Positions 1-7,358 of a stretch of DNA of 32,141 nucleotides are shown piece after piece (position 1 is the stretch's first letter; the number at the start of each line of letters is the position of its first letter). Source of the DNA: Minisyncoccota bacterium (GTDB lineage Bacteria; Patescibacteriota; Minisyncoccia; Phycocordibacterales; UBA918); assembly GCA_022841645.1 (NCBI GenBank), contig JALHRC010000014.1, positions 5,124-37,264 on the forward strand. The letters are read 5' to 3'. The notes beneath the pieces are model-generated. The model was not told the DNA's origin. It did not search any database and saw nothing but the letters and a program-made list of their open reading frames with translations. Position numbers and translations under genes: made by a program.

Positions 1-23
1 GTTGAGGCCCCCCGCCGGCCAGG

Positions 24-50
24 CCCCCCCCCCCCCGCTTCTGCTATTAT
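24..50 (+). promoter_or_regulatory. Extended -10 promoter with poly-C tract in the spacer
   Basis: An extended -10 (TGC then TATTAT, 42-50) sits 8 bases before the ATG at 59. A run of 13 C (24-36) occupies the place where the -35/-10 spacer would be. Such a homopolymer can change length, which would alter promoter spacing. It could equally be a consensus error at the contig end. Confidence 0.55.
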
Positions 51-58
51 AGAGAGAC

Positions 59-844
59 ATGATCCGTACTCGCGATTTCGCGTTATTTTTGCTCGCAGTG
101 TTTTTCTTGGTGTCGGGTATTTCGGCCACGGTGGTGCGCGACCTTACGCAGGGTAGTGTGCAGGCAGCAGTGGCCGCCGCGGCGCTTGCGGGAGAAGCGC
201 CACCTCCGACTGAACCAGCGGCCGAATTGCCGCCGCCAACACTCGATCGCCTGTCCCTCCTTGAGCATTTGCGTGCCGCAGTGGCGAGTGTGCTCGGTGA
301 GACTCCGACAGAAGAAGTTGTGGAAGAGCCAGCGGCCGATGTAGCTAGTTCTACTCCTGAGGTACGGTTGGCCGCCCTTTACTGTACTTCCTATCGCGCG
401 GTAGCGTGGCCGCACCTGCCGGGGGCGCAGATCAAGGAGGTTGAGGGTGCGCGGATTGTCTACCGTGAACACGCGGCGCTACCTCCTTCGGTGGACGCCT
501 CTAGCAGCACAGCACTGCCACCTTACTCAAGCGAAGAGGTGCTACTCCAGCTTCCACTCCAGACGAGCCCACTCCCCACCCCCTCGTGTATCCCTTATGA
601 TGTAGTTGGCATCGCTAAGGATGGCTCGCTTATTCGTAACGATGAAGTAGCTTTTTATACGGTCTTTGATGGCGACACGCTGGTGGGCTACGCACTCGAT
701 GGCTTTCCTATCTACGGCGTCGACGAGAATGTGGCGGTCGACAGCTGCGGCGGGCGCTTCTCGGGCGGCCGCTACCACTACCAACTCTCGCGCGAGCGTG
801 ACACTATCATTTCCTGCTTTTCGGGCTCGCCGGTTTCCTTCTAG
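59..844 (+). CDS. YHYH domain-containing secreted or membrane-anchored protein
   Basis: The 261-residue protein begins with a hydrophobic segment (about residues 8-29) that looks like a signal anchor, followed by an Ala/Pro/Glu-rich linker to about residue 110. The C-terminal domain carries the sequence YALDGFPIYG and the YHYQ motif (residues 239-242), the hallmark of the YHYH domain family. The family is found in secreted proteins and its biochemical role is not established. Two cysteines flank the motif (in DSCGGR and in SCFSG) and could form a disulfide outside the cell. The start is supported by an extended -10 only 8 bases upstream, so the mRNA would be almost leaderless. An exonuclease gene follows 11 bases later. 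Confidence 0.8.
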   Translation: MIRTRDFALFLLAVFFLVSGISATVVRDLTQGSVQAAVAAAALAGEAPPPTEPAAELPPPTLDRLSLLEHLRAAVASVLGETPTEEVVEEPAADVASSTPEVRLAALYCTSYRAVAWPHLPGAQIKEVEGARIVYREHAALPPSVDASSSTALPPYSSEEVLLQLPLQTSPLPTPSCIPYDVVGIAKDGSLIRNDEVAFYTVFDGDTLVGYALDGFPIYGVDENVAVDSCGGRFSGGRYHYQLSRERDTIISCFSGSPVSF

Positions 845-855
845 GGACCATCACC

Positions 856-1581
856 ATGGCCACCCTCATCTTTGACATCGAAACGGTGGGTGAGGAGTGG
901 AACAGTCTTGATGAAGTGACGCAGGTGGCGCTTGGCCGCTGGGCGTTGCGTTCGGCGCGCAGCGAAGAGGAGCGGTCATCGCTCCTTGCGGACGTGCAGG
1001 CAGGCTTGGGCTTCTCTCCACTCACTGGCAGTATTGTGGCGCTCGGTATCTATGACCGGGAGCGAGCGCGCGGAGTGGTGTATTACGAAGGTACACCCGC
1101 GGCCGACATTACCCACGAAGCCTTTGTTTTCAAAAGTCGCAGTGAGGCCGGTCTGCTCCAAGAATTCTGGGAAGGGATAGCAGACTACGACACCCTGGTG
1201 AGTTTTAATGGGCGAGCGTTTGATGTGCCCTTCATTTTGCATCGTTCAGTGGTGTGCGATGTGCGGCCAACGCGCGAGCTCTTGGGCCAGCGCTATCTTG
1301 CGAAGCAGCACCCGCCGTTTCATATCGACCTCCAAGACGAACTGACATTTTATGGAGCGATGGGGCGTCGGCCAAGTCTACACTTATTTTGCCGTGCCTA
1401 CGGCATTCTTTCGCCGAAAGGGGAGGTGTCTGGCGACCAAGTGGCGGGACTGTATCGGTCGGGCCGATTAGAGGAGATTGCAGAGTGCAACGCTCGCGAC
1501 CTACTCGCCACCGCTGCTTTATATGAAAAATGGCTGCAGTACCTAGCGCCGCAAGAGCGCCTCCAGGATATTGATTTTTAG
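856..1581 (+). CDS. Predicted 3'-5' exonuclease, RNase H-like fold (YprB-type)
   Basis: This 241-residue protein has the order of motifs of a DEDD-family exonuclease: FDIETVG at residues 6-12 (the metal-binding Asp7 and Glu9), SFNGRAFDVPF in the middle (second acidic site), and CNARDLLATAALY near the C-terminus (last Asp). This matches the RNase_H_2/YprB-like group of predicted nucleases, which act on DNA or RNA 3' ends in the cytoplasm; the substrate cannot be told from sequence. The ATG follows the upstream stop by 11 bases with only a weak purine stretch (AGGGA) before it. The last codons contain the -35 box of the next gene's promoter. Confidence 0.8.
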   Translation: MATLIFDIETVGEEWNSLDEVTQVALGRWALRSARSEEERSSLLADVQAGLGFSPLTGSIVALGIYDRERARGVVYYEGTPAADITHEAFVFKSRSEAGLLQEFWEGIADYDTLVSFNGRAFDVPFILHRSVVCDVRPTRELLGQRYLAKQHPPFHIDLQDELTFYGAMGRRPSLHLFCRAYGILSPKGEVSGDQVAGLYRSGRLEEIAECNARDLLATAALYEKWLQYLAPQERLQDIDF

Positions 1582-1599
1582 CTTGAAATATGCTATACT
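1571..1599 (+). promoter_or_regulatory. Promoter of the Trp-rich orphan gene
   Basis: TTGATT (1571-1576) is separated by 17 bases from TATACT (1594-1599), which is preceded by TGC, giving a sigma70-like promoter with an extended -10. The -35 lies inside the last codons of the exonuclease gene. An ATG at 1590 lies just upstream of the -10 and cannot be on the transcript. Confidence 0.7.
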
Positions 1600-1625
1600 T
1601 CCTCTTGAAGTGGAGGGGAAAGCCA

Positions 1626-2159
1626 ATGTTGGGAGTTAGCAGCATAGTGTTGCCACAGCGGATCGAGGTGCATCCTTATCCGTCGTGGAAGCGACGACTC
1701 GATTGTGCCTGCGAGCCGGTCATGGCCTGGGCGCAGGAGTATGTCAAAGAGGCGACACAAGAAACACACTTCTGGAACAACCGCCGTCTGCGTCCTGGTG
1801 AGCTCCTTGGCCTCGAGGATATGATGGTGGTGAATATTGACGGCGATCCAGCTGCGCTCCGGCGTCTGGGGTGGTGGGACTGGCGCTTCCACATTCCTCG
1901 CTGGGGTGGTTGGCGGGAGTATGTTGTGCTGCAGCCTGAACTCAGCGATTCTGTCTGGTATCCAGGCTGGTTGTGGGGAGAAAGTGCAGGGGGTATATCC
2001 CTCAAGCCACTCATGGGACCAGTGCGGTTACTCAGGGGTCCTGGAGCAGTCAGCTTTTTTGGAGTTGACGCGATGGGGTATCAAGTACCCCTCAGGAATA
2101 TCGGGTACGGTCGAATTGGTGAGACTCCCTTAGGACACGCACCAATTCCGCTGCGGTGA
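1626..2159 (+). CDS. Unrecognised Trp-rich protein, 177 aa
   Basis: I do not recognise this protein. It is soluble-looking (no membrane segment or signal peptide) and unusually rich in tryptophan: 11 of 177 residues, mostly clustered in the centre (WWDW, PRWGGW, VWYPGWLW). The start at 1626 is chosen over an in-frame ATG at 1590 because the latter lies upstream of the -10 box, while 1626 is preceded by a strong GGAGGGGAA ribosome-binding site. Such a clear Shine-Dalgarno is uncommon in this window. With its own promoter and a GC-rich terminator 24 bases after the stop, it is a single-gene transcription unit. A high level of translation is suggested but not shown. Confidence 0.75.
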   Translation: MLGVSSIVLPQRIEVHPYPSWKRRLDCACEPVMAWAQEYVKEATQETHFWNNRRLRPGELLGLEDMMVVNIDGDPAALRRLGWWDWRFHIPRWGGWREYVVLQPELSDSVWYPGWLWGESAGGISLKPLMGPVRLLRGPGAVSFFGVDAMGYQVPLRNIGYGRIGETPLGHAPIPLR

Positions 2160-2182
2160 TCTACTGCCCGCGACGAACATCG

Positions 2183-2217
2183 GGCCGCACGCTACCTTCG
2201 GGGGCGTGCGGCCTTTC
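2183..2217 (+). terminator. Rho-independent terminator
   Basis: A perfect 10-base-pair GC-rich stem (2183-2192 with 2204-2213), an 11-base loop and a short T-rich tail (TTTCT) follow the stop codon of the Trp-rich gene. Confidence 0.75.
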
Positions 2218-2224
2218 TGCTGTA

Positions 2225-2253
2225 ACGCCTGAGAGAGTAGTGTTCTCAGGCGT
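2225..2253. other. Hairpin of unknown role
   Basis: ACGCCTGAGA (2225-2234) and its exact reverse complement (2244-2253) form a 10-base-pair stem with a 9-base loop. No T tract follows. It sits just upstream of the GH1 promoter, in the place of the -35 region or slightly before it, so it could be an operator, a second terminator hairpin, or neither. Confidence 0.45.
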
Positions 2254-2277
2254 GAAGAGAGAACTCAAGAGGTAGTT

Positions 2278-2286
2278 TGCTATACT
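2278..2286 (+). promoter_or_regulatory. Extended -10 of the GH1 gene
   Basis: TGC followed by TATACT (2281-2286) lies 8 bases before the ATG at 2295. The mRNA would start within a base or two of the start codon. Confidence 0.6.
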
Positions 2287-2294
2287 TTAGTCGC

Positions 2295-3524
2295 ATGAAT
2301 GAAAAAACATTTCCAGAAGGGTTTTATTGGGGTGCCGCCACCGCTTCATACCAAGTCGAAGGTGGCATTGAAAATTGCGATTGGGCCGAAGCTGCACGTG
2401 ATGGCCGCGTGCCACCCTGCGGCCGGGCGTGCGATCATTACCACCGTTATGAAGCCGACTTTGATATTGCAAAGTCACTCGGGCACACCGCCCACCGTTT
2501 CTCGATTGAATGGGCGCGTGTTGAACCGGAAGAAGGGAAGTGGAACGAAGACGCCATCGAACACTACCGCGATGTACTGCGAGCACTCCATGTTCGCGGT
2601 ATAAAACCCTACGTCACGCTGTGGCACTTTACGCTGCCGCTATGGTTCTCCCACACCGGTGCCTTTGAGCGCAGCGATGCACCGGAAGTCTTTGCGCGCT
2701 ACTGCGCCTATGTAGTGAGTAAACTAGGTGACCTCTGCGAGCATTTTTCTACCATGAACGAGGCGGCGGTTTATGCGAGCAACGGGTACCTGCGTGGCAG
2801 CTGGCCTCCTTTCCTTCGCTTTACCCTGACCGACAAAGTAGCCATCACGAACTCTGGTCGACAGTACGAAGCGCAACCTTCGCGCGGCTTCTCACCGGTG
2901 CGACGTTATTTTTTTGTGATGAAGCAACTGGCGCGCGCCCATAACCGTGCGTATGATGCGATCAAGCGAGTATCACCACAGACCGAAGTCAGCCACGTAA
3001 AGCACGTCATTGTGTTTGCCGCCAACCGCAATCCATTTAATATGCTGAAGGCCTGGGTGGCAAACTATTTTTGGACTCACCGTCTCATGCGCCGTATTCA
3101 TCGCCACTGTGATTCGATTGGACTCAACTACTATTTCTACACCCAGTTTGGTGATAAGCGACAGTGGAAGAAAACCGACATGGATTGGAATTTCGCGCCT
3201 GAACACATCTATGATGCGCTGTGTATGCTCGGTCGTTACCGCAAACCGTTATTTGTTTCGGAGGCGGGGCTTGCCGACGAAGATGATTCCGATCGGGCTG
3301 AGTACATTACGCGGCAGGTGGCTGGAGTGTGGCGAGCGATTGAGGACGGTGTTGATGTTCGTGGGCATCTCTACTGGTCTCTTTTAGATAACTACGAATG
3401 GGCACTCGGCTTTGCCAAACGCTTTGGTTTGGTAGAAGTTAAATACGATACCCTCGAGCGCACAGTGCGTCCCTCTGCCTACGTGTATAAAAAAATCTGT
3501 GAAGAGAATCGGGTGATAGAATAA
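2295..3524 (+). CDS. Glycoside hydrolase family 1 (beta-glucosidase-like)
   Basis: The 409-residue protein is a full-length (beta/alpha)8 GH1 enzyme that hydrolyses beta-linked glycosides by a retaining mechanism. Landmarks in order: the N-terminal GFYWGAATASYQVEGG, HRFSIEWARVEP, the TLWHFTLPLW strand, TMNEA with the acid/base Glu156, FVSEAGLAD with the nucleophile Glu323, and YWSLLDNYEWALGF. Both catalytic contexts deviate from the usual T-x-NEP and TENG, but the two glutamates are kept. There is no signal peptide, so it acts in the cytoplasm. An in-frame ATG at 2277 precedes the -10 box and is rejected as start. It sits 6 bases before a DMT-type permease gene and a second glycosidase, which suggests a small carbohydrate-handling operon. 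Substrate cannot be assigned. Confidence 0.9.
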   Translation: MNEKTFPEGFYWGAATASYQVEGGIENCDWAEAARDGRVPPCGRACDHYHRYEADFDIAKSLGHTAHRFSIEWARVEPEEGKWNEDAIEHYRDVLRALHVRGIKPYVTLWHFTLPLWFSHTGAFERSDAPEVFARYCAYVVSKLGDLCEHFSTMNEAAVYASNGYLRGSWPPFLRFTLTDKVAITNSGRQYEAQPSRGFSPVRRYFFVMKQLARAHNRAYDAIKRVSPQTEVSHVKHVIVFAANRNPFNMLKAWVANYFWTHRLMRRIHRHCDSIGLNYYFYTQFGDKRQWKKTDMDWNFAPEHIYDALCMLGRYRKPLFVSEAGLADEDDSDRAEYITRQVAGVWRAIEDGVDVRGHLYWSLLDNYEWALGFAKRFGLVEVKYDTLERTVRPSAYVYKKICEENRVIE

Positions 3525-3530
3525 CGCTAT

Positions 3531-4466
3531 ATGGCGTGGATACTACTGGCTACTCTGGGCCAGTTTCTCAATGCAGTGGTGGCGGTGGTCGATAAGTACA
3601 TCGTCACCGACGAGCGGGTAATGCCGCGGCCGTTTGTCTACGCCTTTTACTCGTGTCTTCTTACGGGTGGTTGGCTCATCGTCTATGCCGTCGGCTTGGT
3701 GCCGGGACTTGGTAGTATCGGCGTACCACAGTTAGGGAACATCGAGCGGCCGAGCCTTGAGGTAGTAGCAATGTCGTTTCTCGCTGCCTACACCTTTTTT
3801 ATGGCACTGGTCTCGCTCTACGACGCGCTGCGGCGGGCCGAGGCGGTGAATGTGCTCCCAACGGTCGGAGCTATTTCTGCCCTCGCTTCCTTTGGGCTCA
3901 CCTACCTCTTTTTAGATACACCACTTTCGTCAAATTATATTTTTGGGATTGCTCTCTTAGCACTCGGTACTTTTTTGGTGGCACAAAATTTACCCAAGAT
4001 AAATATTGTACTGCAGATTATCCATAGCGGACTTTTCTTTGCCCTCCACTACATCACGATGAAAGGGCTTTTTATCGAAACAAGTTTCGATGATGGTTTT
4101 TTCTGGTCACGTATTGCGTTGTTGCTTTTCACTCTCTCGCTACTACTCGTGCCCGCGTACCTCGAAAAAATCTGGGTCCAGACCAAGTCCACTACGCGCC
4201 GCACCGGTGCGCTCGTGCTGTTTATTAAAATCCTTGCTGGTATTGCTGCCTTCTTGCTTCTCAAGGCTACCGATATGGGAAGTGTGGCAGTGGTGCAGGC
4301 GCTTGACGGTCTCAAATTCCTCTTCATTTTGGTGATTACGGTGTTTTTGGCCCCGCTTCTCCCCGACAGCGCCGCCGTGCATGAGACGCGCCCACGGGCG
4401 GTGCTGCGGCAGGTGGCCTACGTACTTTTGATTTTGATTGGCTACATCGTGTTATTTGCTGCGTAG
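3531..4466 (+). CDS. EamA/DMT-family membrane transporter
   Basis: This 311-residue protein is almost entirely hydrophobic, with about nine or ten membrane segments arranged as two similar halves, as in the drug/metabolite transporter superfamily (EamA type). The segment around residues 80-105 (DALRRAEAVNVLPTVGAISA) resembles the conserved helix at the end of the first EamA repeat. It begins 6 bases after the GH1 stop and ends 10 bases before a second glycosidase, so the three genes are probably co-transcribed. A role in moving a sugar or glycoside related to these enzymes is inferred from context only; DMT proteins also carry amino acids, nucleotide sugars and other small metabolites. Confidence 0.8.
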   Translation: MAWILLATLGQFLNAVVAVVDKYIVTDERVMPRPFVYAFYSCLLTGGWLIVYAVGLVPGLGSIGVPQLGNIERPSLEVVAMSFLAAYTFFMALVSLYDALRRAEAVNVLPTVGAISALASFGLTYLFLDTPLSSNYIFGIALLALGTFLVAQNLPKINIVLQIIHSGLFFALHYITMKGLFIETSFDDGFFWSRIALLLFTLSLLLVPAYLEKIWVQTKSTTRRTGALVLFIKILAGIAAFLLLKATDMGSVAVVQALDGLKFLFILVITVFLAPLLPDSAAVHETRPRAVLRQVAYVLLILIGYIVLFAA

Positions 4467-4476
4467 GTACATTTCT

Positions 4477-5496
4477 ATGCGTTGGCGTTATATCATTTAC
4501 GGACTAATTGCTCTGCTGCTCCTTTTTGCGGCACTGTTTGCCTACCTTATACAAAAGCCAGTGCCAGAGCGGATCACCTACGGGATGTCGTTTAACACGG
4601 TATATGCGCGCGAGCTGGGTCTCGATTGGCAGGCCGCTTACGATGCACTTGTCGATGGTCTTGGTGTACGCCACCTGCGCCTCGCTGCCCACTGGCCGAT
4701 GGTGGAGCCGACTGACGGCCAGTACAATTTTACTGAGCTTGATTACCAAATACGCCGTGCTGAGGCAGTGGGAGCGGAGGTGATCTTGGCGGTAGGGAGG
4801 CGCTTGCCGCGTTGGCCCGAGTGCCATATTCCTGACTGGACAAAGAGTCTTTCGCCCGAGGAGGCACGCACCGAGCTCCTCACCTACATTGAGGCAGTGG
4901 TGCTCCGCTACAAAGATAGTCCAGCGATCCACCTCTGGCAGGTCGAAAATGAACCCTTCCTTAAAGTATTTGCCTTTGAACATTGTGGCGAGCTTGATAC
5001 CGAACTCCTGGATGCGGAGATTGCGCTGGTGCGAGAGCTGGACCCCGGTACGCCAATTTTAGTGACCGACAGTGGCAATCTGGGCACGTGGCGTGGGGCC
5101 TACTCGCGGGGCGACTATTTTGGTACGAGTGTGTACCTCTACTTCTGGAACCCTGAGCTCGGGCAATTCCGCACCATCCTGCCAGCCTGGGCATACCGCT
5201 TTAAGGAAAAGCTGGTAGCGCTCTTTTACGGCAAAAAGCCGACCTACCTGATCGAGCTCTCGGCCGAGCCGTGGCTCATTACCCCGGTGGTGTCGACACC
5301 GCTAGAAACCCAGTTTTCCCGTATGGACGTCCACAAATTTAACGACATCATCCAGTACGCCAGAGACACTCGCTATGAGCGACAGTACCTGTGGGGCGGC
5401 GAGTGGTGGTATTACTTAAAACAGAAAGGACACCCAGAAATGTGGGAGAGGGGGCGACTTCTCTTTGATGAAAGATACGTTGAGTCGGATGCGTAA
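4477..5496 (+). CDS. Membrane-anchored clan GH-A glycosidase-like protein
   Basis: The 339-residue protein starts with a positively charged end and one hydrophobic helix (about residues 6-24), placing the enzyme domain outside the membrane. The rest looks like a (beta/alpha)8 barrel of glycosidase clan A (GH5/GH39/GH42-like): GVRHLRLAAHWPMVEP near the start, WQVENEP with Glu159 as the likely acid/base, and YLIELSAEPW, where Glu260 or Glu264 would be the nucleophile. Family cannot be settled by eye. The start at 4477 is preferred because a longer in-frame ATG at 4438 overlaps the upstream transporter and would put a polar stretch before the anchor. It is the third gene of the GH1-permease-glycosidase run. 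Confidence 0.75.
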   Translation: MRWRYIIYGLIALLLLFAALFAYLIQKPVPERITYGMSFNTVYARELGLDWQAAYDALVDGLGVRHLRLAAHWPMVEPTDGQYNFTELDYQIRRAEAVGAEVILAVGRRLPRWPECHIPDWTKSLSPEEARTELLTYIEAVVLRYKDSPAIHLWQVENEPFLKVFAFEHCGELDTELLDAEIALVRELDPGTPILVTDSGNLGTWRGAYSRGDYFGTSVYLYFWNPELGQFRTILPAWAYRFKEKLVALFYGKKPTYLIELSAEPWLITPVVSTPLETQFSRMDVHKFNDIIQYARDTRYERQYLWGGEWWYYLKQKGHPEMWERGRLLFDERYVESDA

Positions 5497-5503
5497 AAAG
5501 CGA

Positions 5504-5625
5504 GAGCATGTCCAAAAATCCCTCATACAGTGTTGCGCTGCGCTCGCAAATGCTCATCGTATAGCAACATACGTCTCACGCTTCCTCGCTGGCGCGCCTC
5601 GTATGATGGCTTTTTTGACACGCTC
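5504..5625. repeat. Intergenic inverted-repeat element, copy A
   Basis: Two 25-base arms (5504-5528 and 5601-5625) are imperfect reverse complements with about five mismatches and enclose 72 bases. A second element at 21073-21195 has the same plan: arms of 24-25 bases, the same 72-base spacer length, and about 41 of 72 identical spacer positions without gaps, including shared blocks TGTTGC, TGCT, CTCAC and CGCGCC. The element fills most of the gap between the glycosidase and the protease. The plan suggests a dispersed structured element (RNA or miniature mobile element) of this genome. There is no ORF in it. Confidence 0.7.
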
Positions 5626-5673
5626 CTTGGCTGTTTGATATTTTATCGTAAGTTTTAACAAGCACAGTTACGT

Positions 5674-6888
5674 ATGCGTACACCACACATTGTGTTGCTT
5701 TTTGGTGCCGGAGCGGCCGGGGCGCTCGTTATGGTCCTTCTCTCGGGCATTATATTTTTTAGTATTCCTGATGAGGCACTACAGCGCCTCATCACAGCGG
5801 CCAGACCGGCCGTGCCTGAGAGTGAGGATGCGCATATAGCCAGCACGCTGCGCACGGTGCCAGAAGTGGTCGAGCAGGTGATCCCCTCCGTGGTGTCGGT
5901 GGTGGTCACTAAAGATGTTCCCATTTACGAGCGCTACTACGAAGAGTGGAATCCCTTCGGCGGCTGGGGTGGTGGCTTCCAAGTGCCGCGCGTGCGTGAG
6001 CAGGGCACCGAGGAGCGCGAAGTGGGTGGTGGTAGTGGCTTTGTGGTCAGCGGTGATGGACTGATTGTTACCAATCGGCATGTGGTCGACGACCGCGAGG
6101 CGAGGTATTCGATCATCACCAATGATGGTGACTCTTTTGAGGTCGAGGTACTCGCGCGCGACCCCCAACTTGATATTGCAGTCCTCAAGCTTACCGAGCC
6201 ACCGGCGGAACCTTTGCCGCACCTGGGCTTTGGTGATTCTGAAGCTCTTCACTTGGGCGAGACGGTAGTGGCGATCGGGAATGCGCTGGCTGAGTTCCGT
6301 AACTCAGTATCGGTCGGGGTTATTTCTGGCCTCTCGCGCTCGATTGTCGCCAGTGATAGTCAGGGTAGGAGCGAGGCGCTAAGTGACGTGATTCAAACTG
6401 ATGCAGCGATAAATCCGGGGAACTCCGGTGGGCCACTGCTAAACCTACGCGGAGAAGTAGTGGGGGTGAATGTCGCCACCTCACAAGGCGCCGACAACAT
6501 CGGCTTCGCGCTCCCCGCCCACGTGGTACGTTCGGTGGTGGAGTCGGTGGCGGCGACCGGAGAAATTTCCCGCCCCTTCCTTGGTGTACGCTACGTGATG
6601 ATAAATGAGGAGATTAAAGAATTGAATGCACTGACGGTCGACTACGGAGCACTGATAGTGCGCGGTGAGCGGCGTGAGGAGCTTGCCGTGATGCCGGGTT
6701 CGCCAGCGGATAAAGCCGGTGTGCGCGAAAACGATATCATTCTCGCCATTGACGGGGAGGAGTTGAGCGACAATGATCTCTCAGCCATATTACGGCAGAA
6801 AGCAATCGACAGCACGGTTACCCTGCGGCTTCTCTCGCAGGGGGAAGAGCGCGAAGTGCGGGTGGTTCTCACGGCGGCACCGGAGTAG
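5674..6888 (+). CDS. HtrA/DegP-family serine protease with PDZ domain
   Basis: The 404-residue protein has an N-terminal membrane anchor (about residues 7-29), a Gly/Trp-rich linker, a trypsin-like protease domain and a C-terminal PDZ domain. The catalytic triad is visible: His136 in TNRHVV, Asp167 in QLDIAVLKL and Ser251 in NPGNSGGPLL. The PDZ domain starts with the FLGVRYVMI segment and contains SPADKAGVRENDIILAIDG. HtrA enzymes degrade misfolded envelope proteins. Only one PDZ is present, as in many Gram-positive-type HtrA proteins. No Shine-Dalgarno precedes the ATG; the upstream gap is filled by the inverted-repeat element. Confidence 0.93.
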   Translation: MRTPHIVLLFGAGAAGALVMVLLSGIIFFSIPDEALQRLITAARPAVPESEDAHIASTLRTVPEVVEQVIPSVVSVVVTKDVPIYERYYEEWNPFGGWGGGFQVPRVREQGTEEREVGGGSGFVVSGDGLIVTNRHVVDDREARYSIITNDGDSFEVEVLARDPQLDIAVLKLTEPPAEPLPHLGFGDSEALHLGETVVAIGNALAEFRNSVSVGVISGLSRSIVASDSQGRSEALSDVIQTDAAINPGNSGGPLLNLRGEVVGVNVATSQGADNIGFALPAHVVRSVVESVAATGEISRPFLGVRYVMINEEIKELNALTVDYGALIVRGERREELAVMPGSPADKAGVRENDIILAIDGEELSDNDLSAILRQKAIDSTVTLRLLSQGEEREVRVVLTAAPE

Positions 6889-6892
6889 GTCA

Positions 6893-6901
6893 TGCTACAC
6901 T
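6893..6901 (+). promoter_or_regulatory. Extended -10 of the small membrane protein pair
   Basis: TGC followed by TACACT (6896-6901) lies 15 bases before the ATG at 6917 and directly after the stop of the protease gene. Confidence 0.5.
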
Positions 6902-6916
6902 AAAGACATCTCCACC

Positions 6917-7090
6917 ATGGCGTTTGTTCGGTTCGTATTTAGTTTTTTGTACGTGCGCAACTGGTACACCGGTGATATGGAATTGTCCCGCCCGCGGGTA
7001 GCGATTTTTGCTTCCACGCTCTTCTTGTTTATGTTGGCGTTCACTATCATCGCCATCCTGCAGGCCCCGGTCGCCTATTCAACATCATGA
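6917..7090 (+). CDS. Small membrane protein, 57 aa
   Basis: This short ORF encodes a protein with one clear hydrophobic helix (about residues 28-50), preceded by a polar stretch with Trp/Tyr and charged residues. I do not recognise the family. It has its own extended -10 box 15 bases upstream, and its TGA overlaps the ATG of the next small ORF by the four bases ATGA, a typical sign of translational coupling. The ATG at 6917 is chosen because an earlier in-frame ATG at 6773 lies inside the protease gene and before the promoter. Confidence 0.6.
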   Translation: MAFVRFVFSFLYVRNWYTGDMELSRPRVAIFASTLFLFMLAFTIIAILQAPVAYSTS

Positions 7091-7212
7091 AGCCCTGGCT
7101 GTTTATTGCTGGCGGATTACTAGCCGCCGGGCTCTTGTTTGTAGTAGTGGCGTTTGTGCTGGTCCAGGTGTTTCTTATAGCACCAACAGCATCGTCTGAT
7201 GTCGTGCTGTAA
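7087..7212 (+). CDS. Tiny membrane protein, 41 aa
   Basis: The ORF overlaps the preceding small gene by ATGA and encodes MKPW followed by an almost continuous hydrophobic helix of about 25 residues and a short polar tail ending DVVL. It is too short for homology-free assignment. The coupling to the upstream gene and the well-formed single-helix pattern support a real gene; the two peptides may work as a pair in the membrane. After its stop, 146 bases without a recognised gene lead to the next promoter. Confidence 0.5.
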   Translation: MKPWLFIAGGLLAAGLLFVVVAFVLVQVFLIAPTASSDVVL

Positions 7213-7358
7213 AACTTCTTGTCTGGTGCGCCGAGCTGGAGGTGGTTCGACATCAGATCGAGGTGGATATGGTCGGTTTTTCCTCCAAGTAGTTTAAGCC
7301 AAGGTAATTGACTCGGGGGATAGGCAAAAAGCTTGTTTTGTGGCACAATAGCAGCATT

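Noticed and set aside
7213-7346. Antisense reading with HLDLMSNHLQLG that recalls a Y1 transposase motif
   Set aside because: The motif spacing and residues do not fit (no M-x-NH-x-H), the reading runs into the real small genes, and no hairpin ends are present.
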